Below are positions 44,841 through 54,845 of a DNA stretch of 64,000 bases, piece by piece. This DNA is from Acanthococcus lagerstroemiae (Eukaryota > Arthropoda > Insecta > Hemiptera > Eriococcidae), in the NCBI GenBank assembly GCA_031841125.1, contig CM063114.1:47699574-47763573 (forward strand). The letters run 5' to 3'. Position 1 is the stretch's first letter, and each line of letters opens with the position of its first letter. A model generated the notes under the pieces. It was not told where the DNA came from. It was given only the letters and a program-made list of their open reading frames with translations, and searched no databases. A program made the translations under genes and the position numbers.

Positions 44841-46037
44841 TTGCTAACGCCGCTCGTGGCCATTGTTTGAGTACGGCTCTATTTCGTAATATCCTTATAA
44901 TAACCCGGCAGCGTGTATTATTTTGTTATCTACGAGTCAACATGAATGTATATGAGGCGATGAGATCGCATCTGTTTCTCTCTCGCTCTCTTATACATTC
45001 CGATATAAGAAACCGAAACCACCCGTTACCAAATAATATTTCTTCCATTAGTATTTTCTCGATAAAAGGGGTTCCTTTTTGAAGCGACTCCATATACATA
45101 TACATTCGGAAACAATAAAATGGCCGTTTCGTAAATATATATTTATATATTGGTTCGGAAGACCGTGGTATGGTAAAATAATATTTCATCTTCGATTGCC
45201 CCTCATCGAAACTTCATTTACCGGATGAAATTACTTTCTGTTCGTATTGCGAACTGGAATATCATCTTTATTCATTTTGCGGACTGTCCTCCGTTATAAA
45301 AAGGATCCGGTAAAATAAATAAATAAGAATAATGTTAACCATAAAGAAGGGACCTCGAGAAGTTGGAAAAATGACCGGGAGAATAAAAAGTGAAACAAAG
45401 ATCGGAAGATTTTCCGTTGACTTTGGGGAGAGAGGAAAAAAAAAAAAAAAGTCAAAAATATTTTTACCTCTTATTGCTGTGCATGGTTGGACGTTAGCGT
45501 GCGTAGATATGTTTGTGTGTGTATTTATCGGTTTGGCGGAGTATAGACGACTCGATTTTCCTTCAGTACGTATACGCATTGGCATTATTAACCCAAATAC
45601 GGGGAACGAAGCCGCCACTCTGTCGCACGCTATAATCCAACTCACCCTTTTACGGTACGATTCTTTCTTCCATGAAAGTCATTCTTGTTCGAGTTATTAC
45701 CCCTAAAGTTATGTTAGATTTTTGGTTTTACACACGTTTTCGTAGCGCTATTTCAGTATCGTCGAAATTATTTTCCATTCTTGCTTCGTTACTCGTTATT
45801 ATTTTCCAGCGATTGTATGTTTTCAGAGAATTTTCGAGGAAAAGAGTTTTGTGTAGGTCGTCGAGTTTGCAGCTTCTTCACATGCAATGCTTATGCTACA
45901 TAGAATCCGTATACATATAGATGTACATGCACGTATATGTTGATCACGTGGCAGACTGTACGGAACGAGAAAATGAATTTAGCATACTCGCAGAGGCAAA
46001 TCTGAAGCGAAAGGCTCTACTAGCAAACACTCCAAAT
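44841..46037. other. intergenic; no gene recognised
   Basis: Two overlapping ORFs of about 125 codons (45,268-45,645 minus and 45,332-45,706 plus) share one low-complexity A/G run and have no domain. The region looks single-copy. Confidence 0.3.
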
Positions 46038-46400
46038 GGTCCCAGGCGCCATATCCGAAGCCGAACGATGGCGGTTGTGGTTTCTGATGCGCAACTCTCC
46101 CGGACATAGTTTGCCGTTGCTTTCCCCACGCTTTCGAGTAAGCTGTCCGCGACGTGTAAGCGCACAGTACCAATCTTTCTGATCTGGTGGTAACACGCCG
46201 TTCGATTAGAATGCCTTGTTCATGGTATCTGGCGGGGGTTACAGCATGCGCTGTGTTTCCACTTCGATTAATAACTGTAGTCGCTGTGTTCGCTAGGATG
46301 TTGGCGGCGGTATTCGAATATCGCTAGCTTTTAGGCGTTGGTGGGGCTCGAACTCAAGACGCGAGGATTGCGAAACGAGCACTTTGTTATGTGGCCAAGT
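46038..46400 (-). mobile_element. tRNA-derived SINE, family A, copy 2
   Basis: The body aligns with the copies at 105-572 and 60,752-61,218 (AACATCCTAGCGAACACAGC, CACCAGATCAGAAAGATTGG). About 45 bp around the equivalent of 46,110 are missing relative to the others. The head keeps GCTCGTTTCGCAATCCTCGC and box B GAGTTCGAGCCC. The 11-bp box A appears inverted, as TGGCCAAGTGG on the plus strand at 46,392-46,402. The junction with the R1-like 3' end lies here. Confidence 0.75.
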
Positions 46401-46404
46401 GGTA

Positions 46405-46775
46405 AAGTAGTGTGGTGGGACGTATGGCGATGCACGCATACCAAAGTGGCCCCTATGACACCGTAACCCCGGCCCTGGAAACTACCCTTACGAGTATCAC
46501 ATTAGTGGCCGGAGGGACGCTTCGAGGCCGGGCCCAAGCCCCCATTTCGCCGTTCCGCAACCGGTGTGGGCGTCTTGCAAGGGCCACCGTGGGGTTCCCT
46601 ACTGACCAAGGTCCGCGCTCTCTGCGCTCTAGCCTGGAATTCAGGTCCCCCACAGCCGGACGCGCTTCCTCTTCACTCACCCCTCACCTCCTCATTTTGG
46701 TACGTGTGGCGACGCAAGCCGGTGGTGACTGCGGAGGAGTCCTATCGGGGATCCGCAGCAGCTGCAGCAGCTCTT
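46405..46775 (-). mobile_element. R1-like LINE 3' UTR
   Basis: It follows the ORF2 stop on the minus strand. It shares blocks with 30,010-30,300 and 32,866-32,970, which defines it as the element's 3' untranslated region. A further scrap, GGCGTATGGCGATGCACG, occurs at 57,897-57,915. Confidence 0.75.
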
Positions 46776-47395
46776 CTAGGATGGTATAGGGTTGTCCTGT
46801 TCAATGGTGTGGGCCGAGCTTGGTTTGTCGGCCCTCCGCCTTGACCATCCGTTCCATCCACTTCGGCTGTTCATCATCCCCGGAACCAGGGTGTCTGGTG
46901 CGAGAGAACTGATCACGCCGTTGTCTTGATCGCATCTTCCACAAAGATCGATCGCTGCTGTGACCATCCAGCGCCTCTCCTGTTCCCAGGGCTCACACTC
47001 GAACAGGGTGTGCCAAGGTGTATCCTCCGCCCTTCGATCACAGTGCGCGTACACGGGGCTCGGCGCTATTGTCATCCAATGTAGATACGTGCCGAAGCAC
47101 CTGTGGCCGCTCAGGACGTGGGTCAGGTGGAAGTTCAGCTCTCCTTGCGATCTTCCTGCCCATCCATCGAGGTCGCGTATCAGCACTCGGGTCCACTCGC
47201 CCTTGGTCGAATGGGCGAGCGTGTCCTTCCACTTCCAAAGCGTGTCCTGCTGGATGACTCGCTTGAACCGAAGTGCTTCTCGTTTCGTCTTCGCTCTCTT
47301 CTTCGCACCGTATACCTTCGCTATCTCGCCGACTTTGAATTCGATTGGCGGTATACACGCTATCACGCCTACTGCCTCCGGAAAAATTCCCGGTG
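46776..47395 (-). pseudogene. R1-clade-like LINE ORF2, C-terminal fragment
   Basis: This is an open 196-codon frame. It starts IACIPPIEFKVGE, continues KGEWTRVLIRDLDGWAGR and LNFHLTHVLSGHRCFGTYLH, then APSPVYAHCDRRAEDTPWHTLFEC. This is the post-RT region and terminal zinc-finger segment typical of R1/TRAS-type LINEs. The first Cys of the finger is replaced (VYAHCD). RT and endonuclease are missing. The fragment begins abruptly at about 47,396, where Gypsy RT sequence ends, so one element was truncated against the other. The frame is intact, suggesting a fairly recent insertion. Confidence 0.85.
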
Positions 47396-47419
47396 ATCAT
47401 CTATTAGCTGGTGCAGTGG

Positions 47420-47728
47420 TCAGGCAATACCAGCAAAATCTCGGATGTATCTTCGGTAGTAGAAACGGAATCCTCGGGAGCTCCTGGTCTGACGCTTGTC
47501 CACTGGAACTGGCCACTTTTCCACTGCAGATAGCTTTTCTGGATCTGTCCAGATTCTTTCCTTGGAGATAACGTGGCCCAGAAATCGTACCTCCTTTTGG
47601 GCCAGGGAACACTTCTTGGGTGACAGCTTCAACCCGGCACTCTGGAACCTAGAGAACACCTGTCTGACCTGATCTAGGTGTTGCTGCAGGGTGCATCCTC
47701 CAAAGATGACCACATCATCGAGGTACAC
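47420..47728 (-). pseudogene. Gypsy reverse transcriptase, C-terminal part
   Basis: It opens with YLDDVVIFG, the catalytic YxDD motif (47,711-47,725), then LKLSPKKCSLAQKEVRFLGH and a Y.RRYIRDFAGIA segment, all standard for Gypsy RTs in this order. About 100 codons that should precede YLDD are missing: RT fingers near 47,790 and this motif are separated by only some 20 codons containing stops, so an internal deletion has removed most of the palm. Non-functional. Confidence 0.9.
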
Positions 47729-47787
47729 TAGGTAGATCTTGCCTAGTAGGCCTCACAGGACTGTCTCCTGTCTGTGGAGGTCATTGA

Positions 47788-48438
47788 TCATCCAGTTGAC
47801 TTCCTTTTGTCTTGCCAACGGGACTCCCGCGGGCGCTGCTTAATAGGCGGTCTGTCCCCAGTATCAATCCGATGTTGCACCAATTCTGTCCGGCCATAAT
47901 TGTCGCCGTTCTCGGTAAAGATCTTCCTGAAGTCCTTCAAAAGAGCCTCCATTGCCTTCCTCTGTGACGGCTTCAAATCCCGGATTATACCTCTGGCACA
48001 CTGGTCGAATTCCCATGATGTTATCTCATCTCTTGGCGTTGAGACGGCCCGTCTCTTCAGCAGTTTCCTTGCTTTGGTCTTATACAGATGTCTGGACCCA
48101 AGGTTGGCAGCCTTCTCGAACTTTACAATCCGATCTCGATATTTCAGGGTCTGCTGTTTAGGGTCGATGATCAGCCCATGCTGCACCATCATGTCCCAGC
48201 CAATGATTGCAGCATTTTGTATCTCGGCCACTAGGAACTCTTGCAAGGCTCCTATCAGCTTGACTCGGAGGCGGACTGTCCCATACATTGGCACTGTTTC
48301 TCCTGTGGCTGTTTGTAGGACATACTGCTTCTCCTGGTCCACCTCCTCAACTGGAACCAACTTGCATTGGAGGATCGAGTGGAATGCTCCAGTGTCTACA
48401 CTGAAGAGTATAGTCTTCCGGCCAAGCTTTCCTTTCAC
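47788..48438 (-). pseudogene. Gypsy protease and start of reverse transcriptase
   Basis: SVDTGAFHSIL is the retropepsin active site (about 48,370-48,400), and AIIGWDMMVQHGL is the second conserved segment. Further on, QHRIDTGDRPPIKQRPR is the conserved entry into Gypsy RT. The frame is open for 216 codons, but RT then fails through frameshift and deletion. Unlike the remnant at 42,412-43,101, the catalytic Asp-Thr-Gly triad is intact here. Confidence 0.9.
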
Positions 48439-48559
48439 ATAGTAACTTGAGACATCACGTTGTAACGTTCTCTCGACAGCGATGATTGTGTGGACCTGTT
48501 GGGAAACTACCAGAGATGTTCAGCCCGCAACACCCCGGCCTCCTAGTTTAACTATTTCG

Positions 48560-48693
48560 GTTTGGTGGTCTTCTTGATCTGGGGGCAGTCAACACGAATA
48601 TGCCCCAGTTCACCTGACTGGAAGCAGTGCGGTTTTCCAGTCCGGCGTGGACGTTTGGTCGCTTCTTTGTCTCCATCACCTGCTGCACTACTG
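48560..48693 (-). pseudogene. Gypsy gag zinc knuckle
   Basis: The minus strand encodes CFQSGELGHIRVDC (48,585-48,626), which matches the CCHC knuckle spacing except that the second Cys is Ser. It lies after a basic TKKRPRRTGKP-like stretch in a frame different from the longest ORFs. A hAT-type MITE separates it from the gag core. Confidence 0.75.
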
Positions 48694-48701
48694 CTTCCAC
48701 A

Positions 48702-49236
48702 TAGTGATGTCGATCATTTACTCGATCAAAAATGATCGATCACGATCATCTCGATAAGACTCGATCTTTTTCGATCATCTAGCTCAGGGCGATCATTATG
48801 ATCGATCATGAAGAATAAGAAAAGAGACCATTGGTAGATGAGTATAGGTTCCTTTCTATTAACGACTTCTCTGAACACAGAAAAGATTGCGTTTTTTTAA
48901 AGTTGACTTAGAAAAGGACCTAATAGAGGATGTTTTTAGGTACTTTTTGTTTTTGCTAAACATTTTTATATCTTGTAGCCAACACCGTAGAGAGGAAAGT
49001 GGTTAGGCATTGATTATATTCGGACTGTGCAAACAACAACAATAACACCGAAACTAAACCCAACTGATAAGCGAACGGTGCTGGTTACTTTGACTCTCAT
49101 GAGAAAAACACACATTTTTGTGATGGAAATGAATATATCTGTCTGTTGTATGTCTCTGGGTACTTGACATTGTAGTTTGTGATTGATCATCAGAAAGAAT
49201 GATCGATCATGGTTTTTGTTATGATCGACATCACTA
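48702..49236. mobile_element. 535-bp hAT-type MITE inserted in Gypsy gag
   Basis: The terminal repeats TAGTGATGTCGATCAT and ATGATCGACATCACTA are perfect 16-bp inverted copies. The flanks CTTCCACA (48,694-48,701) and CTTCTACA (49,237-49,244) form an 8-bp duplication with one mismatch. Subterminal GATCGATCAT motifs are repeated at both ends, which in hAT elements can be transposase sites. The interior has no transposase. Removing it joins gag core to zinc knuckle. Confidence 0.9.
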
Positions 49237-49279
49237 CTTCTACAACTTTCTTCAAGCCTGCCCATTCCTCTTCCATTTC

Positions 49280-49936
49280 TTAAGCCTGGGGTTGTTGGAC
49301 CGTGGCTTTCTTCCTGGAGCTTTCCCGTGCAGCTTCCAGCTCCAGGGCTTGTGCCAAAGCAGAGCGAGAGTTCTGGTAGTTGCCAACTCTCACCAACATC
49401 TGAATATGCTCGTCCTCAATTCTATCAATAAAGGCCAAAGCTGCAGTTTCCTCTCTGAATTCTTCCAAGGATGTTAGGTAGGCGGCGTTGGTGAGGCGAA
49501 CTATTACTGCTTTAAAGGCTTGAAGTGATTCTCCCGACCTTTGTGACCGGACCTTCAGTTCCCGTTTCCGCAGTTGCTTCATATGGGCTTGCCAATATCG
49601 ACATTTGAAGGCTTTCATCAGCTTCTGGAAATTCCTCTGGTCCTCGGTTGGAACTGTTCTCAGCACGTCCATTGCGGCTCCTCGCAGGTTAACGACCAAT
49701 GCTGTGGCCTTTGTCGCCTCATCCTAGCCATTACTGGCAGTCGCTGCCTCGAACTGTACCAGGTAGGTCTCCCATGAATGCTGCCCATCGAATGGCGGTG
49801 GTTTCACTTTCATGGAGCCACTACCACTCGAAACTGGAACCATTTGGCACGGTTGACTGCCTGGAGCCTCTACCAAAGATGCACTGGCGGCTAAATCCAT
49901 TTGGGTAGGCTGTTGGCCCCCTGGAGGTACTACCAC
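49280..49936 (-). pseudogene. Gypsy gag core
   Basis: The sequence contains KVKPPPFDGQHSWETYLVQF, then WQAHMKQLRKRELKVRSQRS and GESLQAFKAVIVRL, matching the retrotransposon gag pattern (FDG..W..Y..QF; R.Q..gEsl..f). There is one in-frame TAG at about 49,721-49,723 and a stop at the low end just before the MITE. Upstream it continues into a coiled-coil segment (EKKMGEKIEPLAKKFEDQNE) at about 49,960-50,060. It is structural, not enzymatic. Confidence 0.9.
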
Positions 49937-50087
49937 TGATGTTGGAGTCCCTCCAGCTCTTTTTCTAGTTTGGCCACTCTTTCATTCTGATCTTCAAACT
50001 TCTTGGCCAAAGGCTCAATTTTCTCGCCCATCTTTTTCTCCAGTCCTTGAATGATTACCTGCTACTGTTGTTCTATTTTTGTAGACT

Positions 50088-50517
50088 CTCTCTTTTCATT
50101 TGCTCTCACCCGAGCCCTGGAACCGCCCCTTTAAGCATTACCTCAGAGATATCGAAGAGCCTTTTTAGGGTGCCTTAGCCCTCTTCTCTTCTTGCCGAGA
50201 ATCGGCCTAGGTCGACTGCGCTCTCTTCCTGTCGAATACCCGTATCATTAGTCCCGTGGTTTCTGACAGTGAGTTCAACGAGCATCGACAGGAAGCGCCT
50301 TACCCACTTTCAGCTTTCAGATACTGGCGACCGAATACACACTTCTTGGAAGCCTCTGCTGTAAGTGGTTGTGACTCTGTGTACGTTATCAGAATGCAGT
50401 GTTAGAATGTGTGACGAGTTTTTTCTTGCATTACTGATAACGATTCCGGCGTTGGGAATCGAACCCGGTGCCTTCAGGTTATGAAGTCGAGTTCTTACCG
50501 CTACGCCACAGAGCCAC
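50088..50517 (-). mobile_element. tRNA-derived SINE, family B, long copy, with 17-bp target duplication
   Basis: The flanks TTCTATTTTTGTAGACT (50,071-50,087) and TTCTATTTTTGTGGACT (50,518-50,534) form a 17-bp duplication with one mismatch. On the minus strand the head has box A TGGCGTAGCGGT, a CAT triplet in anticodon position (TTCATAA) and box B GGGTTCGATTCC, so it is Met-tRNA-like. A body of about 230 bp is absent from the short copy. The 3' domain (50,090-50,212) is shared with 15,940-16,057. It interrupts the Gypsy gag coiled coil. The acceptor stem does not close. Confidence 0.9.
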
Positions 50518-50534
50518 TTCTATTTTTGTGGACT

Positions 50535-50700
50535 GCTGAACCTGATCCGTTTTTATTTCTGCCATGGTCTGGGACTGCTCTTCCATTCTCTTTGACTGTC
50601 CTTCCATTCTCTTTGATTGGTCGTTCAGCATGTTCATAGCAGCAGCCGTTGTCGACCCTTCGTCTTCTGGTTCTGATGGTTCCACATCAGACCAAAGTTT
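50535..50700 (-). pseudogene. Gypsy gag N-terminal coiled coil
   Basis: NDQSKRMEGQSKRMEEQSQT and MAEIKTDQVQQSTKIE form a Gln/Lys-rich repeat of a coiled-coil kind. The frame continues after the SINE with an in-frame stop (EQQ then TAG). No start methionine can be assigned because the upstream joins a different element's RT fragment. Confidence 0.7.
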
Positions 50701-50870
50701 CCGGGTTCTTACATTCGCCTTGCAGATAGACCTCCAGCCGCCGGACCAGTTCCACTTTTGAACCCGATAGTGTCCATGCTTCCACTCCGTATAGCAGAAC
50801 CGACCATACTGTAACGTAATTCGCACCGAAAAACGCACGAAAACACGTATTATGAACTTTTAATGTCACA
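50700..50870 (-). pseudogene. short non-LTR reverse transcriptase scrap
   Basis: The minus strand reads VWSVLLYGVEAWTLSGSK then LVRRLEVYLQ, resembling the 'LLYG.E.WTL...RLE.f' segment that follows RT in many LINEs. It is about 50 codons long and stands alone. It abuts the Gypsy gag start in another frame, and which element inserted into which is unclear. The rest of the LINE is not nearby. Confidence 0.65.
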
Positions 50871-51775
50871 CTAATACAAACACACGAAAAAAGGAGCTAG
50901 ATCGCTTTGAAGACGCACAGGTTCTCGCATGTAAAACTAGACTATACGGCGATGGCCACTGGCCTTTATATACCCCGGCGTTATCGGCGAAACTCCTTAT
51001 CGCTCCGTTAGCTGCTCGAAACGTGTCGATCTTTCTTCGCTTATCTCGAATGTTCGGGAGCGTTCGCCACAATATTTTCAAAATACCTACATGACCAAAA
51101 GTGACTTAAGATTGAAAAAATGATCAAGTGGCCACCCTGGACGATGAGCAATCCCCTTTCGTCAGACCTGGTTACTCAAGTTCTGCTCATGCAGTTTTGA
51201 TTTGAGGTATTTTCCGCTCGGAGCATTCTCAATATTTGAGCGTTTCCGAGCAGGCCGATCGACTCCATGGCCGTCTGTACCCGACCCTTCGCAGCGAACA
51301 ACAATAAACGCAAAATCGGACAAGCCGAGAAAATTGGTAAGGCGAAGATGAGAGGGGCCGAGGCGGAGGGGAAAATAAAATGAAATAATGAGCGGTTCGC
51401 GTATTTGTTTAGTGTATGAAAAGTGCGGGAGACTAAATTGTGACAACAAAGGTAACATCAGTCGAGTACGTACACTCGTTGGTCTGTAGTTATAGAGTTT
51501 ATTCGACAGCTGAAGGCGTACTGGCAACCCTATTATGGGCTCAAAATTGGAAGGATAAATGGATTCGGTCGGAAAAAGCACGTTTTCTTCGCTTTTCCTA
51601 ATGCGAACGCTGAAACGAATGCTTTCAGAAAATGAATAATGTTCGGATGGTATGTACAATGGAGGGTAAAAAAAGAGAGAGAGAGAAAGGGAAAAAAAGA
51701 ACGAGCGAACGCGAAACGGCTCGAGAAAGACGCAGACACCCGGCGAAACGAAAGAGAGGAGAGATATCTATATAG

Positions 51776-51778
<3 letters not shown>

Positions 51779-51839
<61 letters not shown>
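51779..51839 (+). repeat. (TA)n microsatellite
   Basis: About 30 perfect TA units. Confidence 0.95.
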
Positions 51840-51842
<3 letters not shown>

Positions 51843-52161
51843 TAAAAAAGGAAATGTTTTTTGCTTTCTTCGTTCTCGCAGATTTGTTGCATGGGAAATC
51901 TTTTCGCCGAAATACCACCAGTACCGCGAAAAATGTATACAGAAAATCTTTAAATAGCCGCCGGCGAAATAATGTCGCGTAATTTCAAAAAACAATGCTG
52001 TCGTGACCCGGCACGTCAAACACGGGGATCTCTGTCTTGTAGCAAACAATTCTATACTACTCACCTTTTGGAAATTTTTGTCAGCAGACAACAAACCGCG
52101 TCATTCGACTCTCAACAGTTCGATAAATCTTACCGAGAGATAGATAAAGAGAGGAAGAGCG

Positions 52162-52164
<3 letters not shown>

Positions 52165-52215
<51 letters not shown>
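52165..52215 (+). repeat. (GA)n microsatellite
   Basis: About 25 GA units end in a short G run. Confidence 0.95.
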
Positions 52216-52220
<5 letters not shown>

Positions 52221-53220
52221 CACAAGACTTGAGATGACGACCAAGCTGAGAGACGAAACGAGCTAAGTCGCATTAAAAAATATGTACACAACCCGGCAAC
52301 AATGAAGTAACGGAAGAGAGTTAACGAAAATGAGCGATTACAACATTCGCGAGATATCAAGGAAACCCTAAAGATAATCCTCATCGCACTGCTCTTGCGC
52401 CTTCTCTGACTGTCATGGTGTGTCTTTCTCTCTCTCTCCCCCGATTGTCTCTCGTTGCCTTTTCCATAAGTACCCGCGACATTTGTTTTCCACTACGTCG
52501 CTTTTTCCAGCGAGCGACGACTACGTTTTCACGACACACCGCGAGTTCGATGGTGGCGCGCCACGCCAGCGGGGTGGAAAAAACACGAACAACGTCGTGT
52601 ACATACATTAAGCCGGCGTGCACGATCGTCAGGCAGGTGGATATTTTCAAAAATAATCGAACGCCTTTCACCCCCTCCCCTTCACATCCCACTGTTTCAA
52701 AAGGACGCACGGGCCTGCAACTACTTCTCTTCACGCAAGACTACATTCTTAAATTCCGCTTTAAATTCCGCGCACATCCCGGATCCGGAGTACAAGAGGT
52801 TGTGCATACCAACTCGCGACATGGCCACGTTACCAAAATACACTATTACACCATGTCAAGGACGCAACCATTTCGCAATTGCGAAGCACATGCCACAGAA
52901 CCTCCGATATAATGCAGATACATACGAGTAGACACACTATACAGGGTGTCTCTTTTGAAATGACTCCCCTTCCACCTGGTAGGTAGGCAATCTACCCTGA
53001 CAATATGTGGATATGATTACTTTTGAAGGGGCCGAGTTATGGTCAAATTTTGAAAAATTTTCTATCTTTGAATTTTGTTTTTCTTCTCACGACTGGAGAT
53101 CGACAGGAAAATGGTACCAGTAGGTAATAGTAGAGGGCAGTTGCGGTCAGGGCTGGCAAGTTCTGTATAGCGGGTGTAGTAAATGCTACACATGAGAAAT
53201 TTCATGTGTAGCGACGGTAC

Positions 53221-54546
53221 CCGTGTTGTTAGACATAAAAGAAAATGACAATTGAATTTTAGGAATTTCGTCACAATGACAAAACCATTTATCAGTCTTG
53301 TCATATGACAAAATGGAAATGACGTAATAAAAAATGGAATCAATTACAAAAGAAAATGACAAAAAAATGTAATGACATTTTGTCATTCGTGAAGTTGGAA
53401 AGAAAATGGACTGGTGTTCCAGGAAATGTATCTAAACTAAGTCATACATTAGGTCTTTTCCCCTGGACACTTCTTGTTGAATAAGTGATCAGCCAAAACT
53501 TCACAAGTCAACAGAAGCCATAAGCCAATAATTAATAATTATTACCAAAGGAGATTTGAGTAGCCTAGAATCAAAACTCACTTTTGCCATTTCACTTCGA
53601 GGGCGCAAATCGGCAAAATACTGTACACGGGTGCAGGAATATTTCTACTGTGCCTGTGAGCATGGAGTATGTTAACACACTCCACGTTCACAGGCCCAGC
53701 AAAGATATTCCTGCACCCGTGTACAGTATTTTGCCGATTTGCGCCCTCGAAGTGAAATGGCGAACGTGAGTTCTGATTCTAGGCTACTCATTTGTGTTGG
53801 CCTGGCTCTCATTTCACTTTTGATTTTGGCGGAATTTGCGATTTTTTCCCCTGAATGATGGAATACTCTTGTCTTTCCTCTTTTGAAACTGTAATATTGT
53901 AAGTTTGTCTTTTCCTGCCCGGTTTGCGGTAGTATCAAAGGGAAGCTCTCAAATATCCTTGTTCATCAAAACACTGAAGTTGAAAAGTTAAAAGTTGGAA
54001 AATATTAGACTGGAGCATCAGCAGTTAGCAGTTTGGTTTAGAATTAGAAATTAGAAGTCAAAAAGAAGTTGAAAGAAATGAAATCCGCTTGAATCAAGTA
54101 ATAAGATGTCCTTCCACCCATCACCAGTATTTCACTTACAGTCGAAGCACCAATTTGTCAACTTGTAGTATATCAACTGAAGAAGGAAAGAAATGCGGCA
54201 TAACAGTGAAGGTAATTGGAAATATGAATCAACAATCTGAGAGATGTAACAATATGATGAATGAATATTCATGTTGTCTGTAGTTAATCCGTTTTTTAGC
54301 CTCTGAGTATGCAACCTGTGTTAGAATAAGATTGGTGATTGGTGGAACTGGATTGTATGTAAAAGTACCTGTAAACTGATAGGTATTGGCATTATGACAA
54401 AATGACAAAATAATTTTGTCATGACATAACCAAACTATGAAGAAACAAAATGACAAAACTCCGAACATGACAGAACTTATGACATAACGGAAAAAAGTGA
54501 AATGCTTGTCCGACAAAATGAAATATCGTTTTGTCTAACATCACTG
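53221..54546. mobile_element. hAT-type element, non-autonomous
   Basis: The left end CCGTGTTGTTAGACATAAAA and the right end TTTTGTCTAACATCACTG are inverted copies. The flanks GACGGTAC (53,213-53,220) and GACGCTAC (54,547-54,554) form an 8-bp duplication with one mismatch. GACAAAATGACA-type words crowd both subterminal regions. No transposase is present. A 232-bp palindrome is inserted at 53,558. Confidence 0.8.
53558..53789. repeat. 232-bp near-perfect palindrome (fold-back MITE) with ATTT duplication
   Basis: The arms run GAGTAGCCTAGAATCA..., CGAGGGCGCAAATCGGCAAA, GTACACGGGTGCAGGAATAT and are mirrored around GAGTATGTTAACACACTC. Most of each 115-bp arm is identical. ATTT lies at 53,554-53,557 and 53,790-53,793. 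It has almost no loop and no coding content. Confidence 0.9.
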
Positions 54547-54586
54547 GACGCTACACATGGCAACGCCGTGGAAATTATTGGTACAT

Positions 54587-54836
54587 TTGGACGCTATTCA
54601 GCGTAAGGGAACCAACCAACATTTGCAAACAAAATGAGCTATTAGTATCGGAAAGAGCGTAAAAAGTAGAATCTTTCAAAATTGGGCCCCCGATTCAAAA
54701 ATCTGTGCTCTTGTTGAAAAAAGCTTATAAGTAAACGCTATGTCATACAGTTTCTACATGGCTCTTGAACTTCGAATCACGTGTTATCAAAAAACAGATT
54801 TTACTGGTTGGTTCCCTTACGCTAAATAACGTCCAA
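54587..54836. mobile_element. 250-bp MITE of the TTGGACG family
   Basis: The ends TTGGACGCTATTCAGCGTAA and TTACGCTAAATAACGTCCAA are inverted copies, continuing through GGGAACCAACCA to about 33 bp. It is related to 30,959-31,081 and 42,066-42,169. It ends 10 bp before the transposase relic. Confidence 0.8.
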
Positions 54837-54845
54837 TTGGAGATA

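Larger units (their letters stand above)
47396..50700 (-). mobile_element. Ty3/Gypsy-type LTR retrotransposon internal region, decayed, with two nested insertions
   Basis: Order on the minus strand: coiled-coil gag N-terminus (50,535-50,700), gag core (49,280-49,936), zinc knuckle (48,585-48,626), protease (48,438 downwards) and a piece of reverse transcriptase (47,728-47,420). RNase H, integrase and LTRs were not found. A SINE (50,088-50,517) and a hAT-type MITE (48,702-49,236) interrupt gag, each with its own duplication. The element ends against an R1-like LINE fragment. Confidence 0.85.
50871..52937. other. intergenic; no gene recognised
   Basis: Two ORFs of 165 codons (51,162-51,659 minus; 52,415-52,912 plus) are the longest outside mobile elements, but neither shows a domain or coherent composition. 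The DNA is CpG-rich and single-copy-looking, with (TA)n and (GA)n runs listed separately. Confidence 0.3.

Noticed and set aside
49014..49265. 83-codon ORF with hydrophobic C-terminus
   Set aside because: It lies almost entirely inside the hAT MITE and crosses its boundary.
51162..51659. 165-codon minus-strand ORF in single-copy-looking DNA
   Set aside because: No motif, no compositional coherence, no neighbouring exon signals. Length alone is not enough in 64 kb.
52415..52912. 165-codon plus-strand ORF with hydrophobic start
   Set aside because: The start lies in a TCTC-rich run, which mimics a signal peptide. The remainder has no domain, and another frame overlaps.
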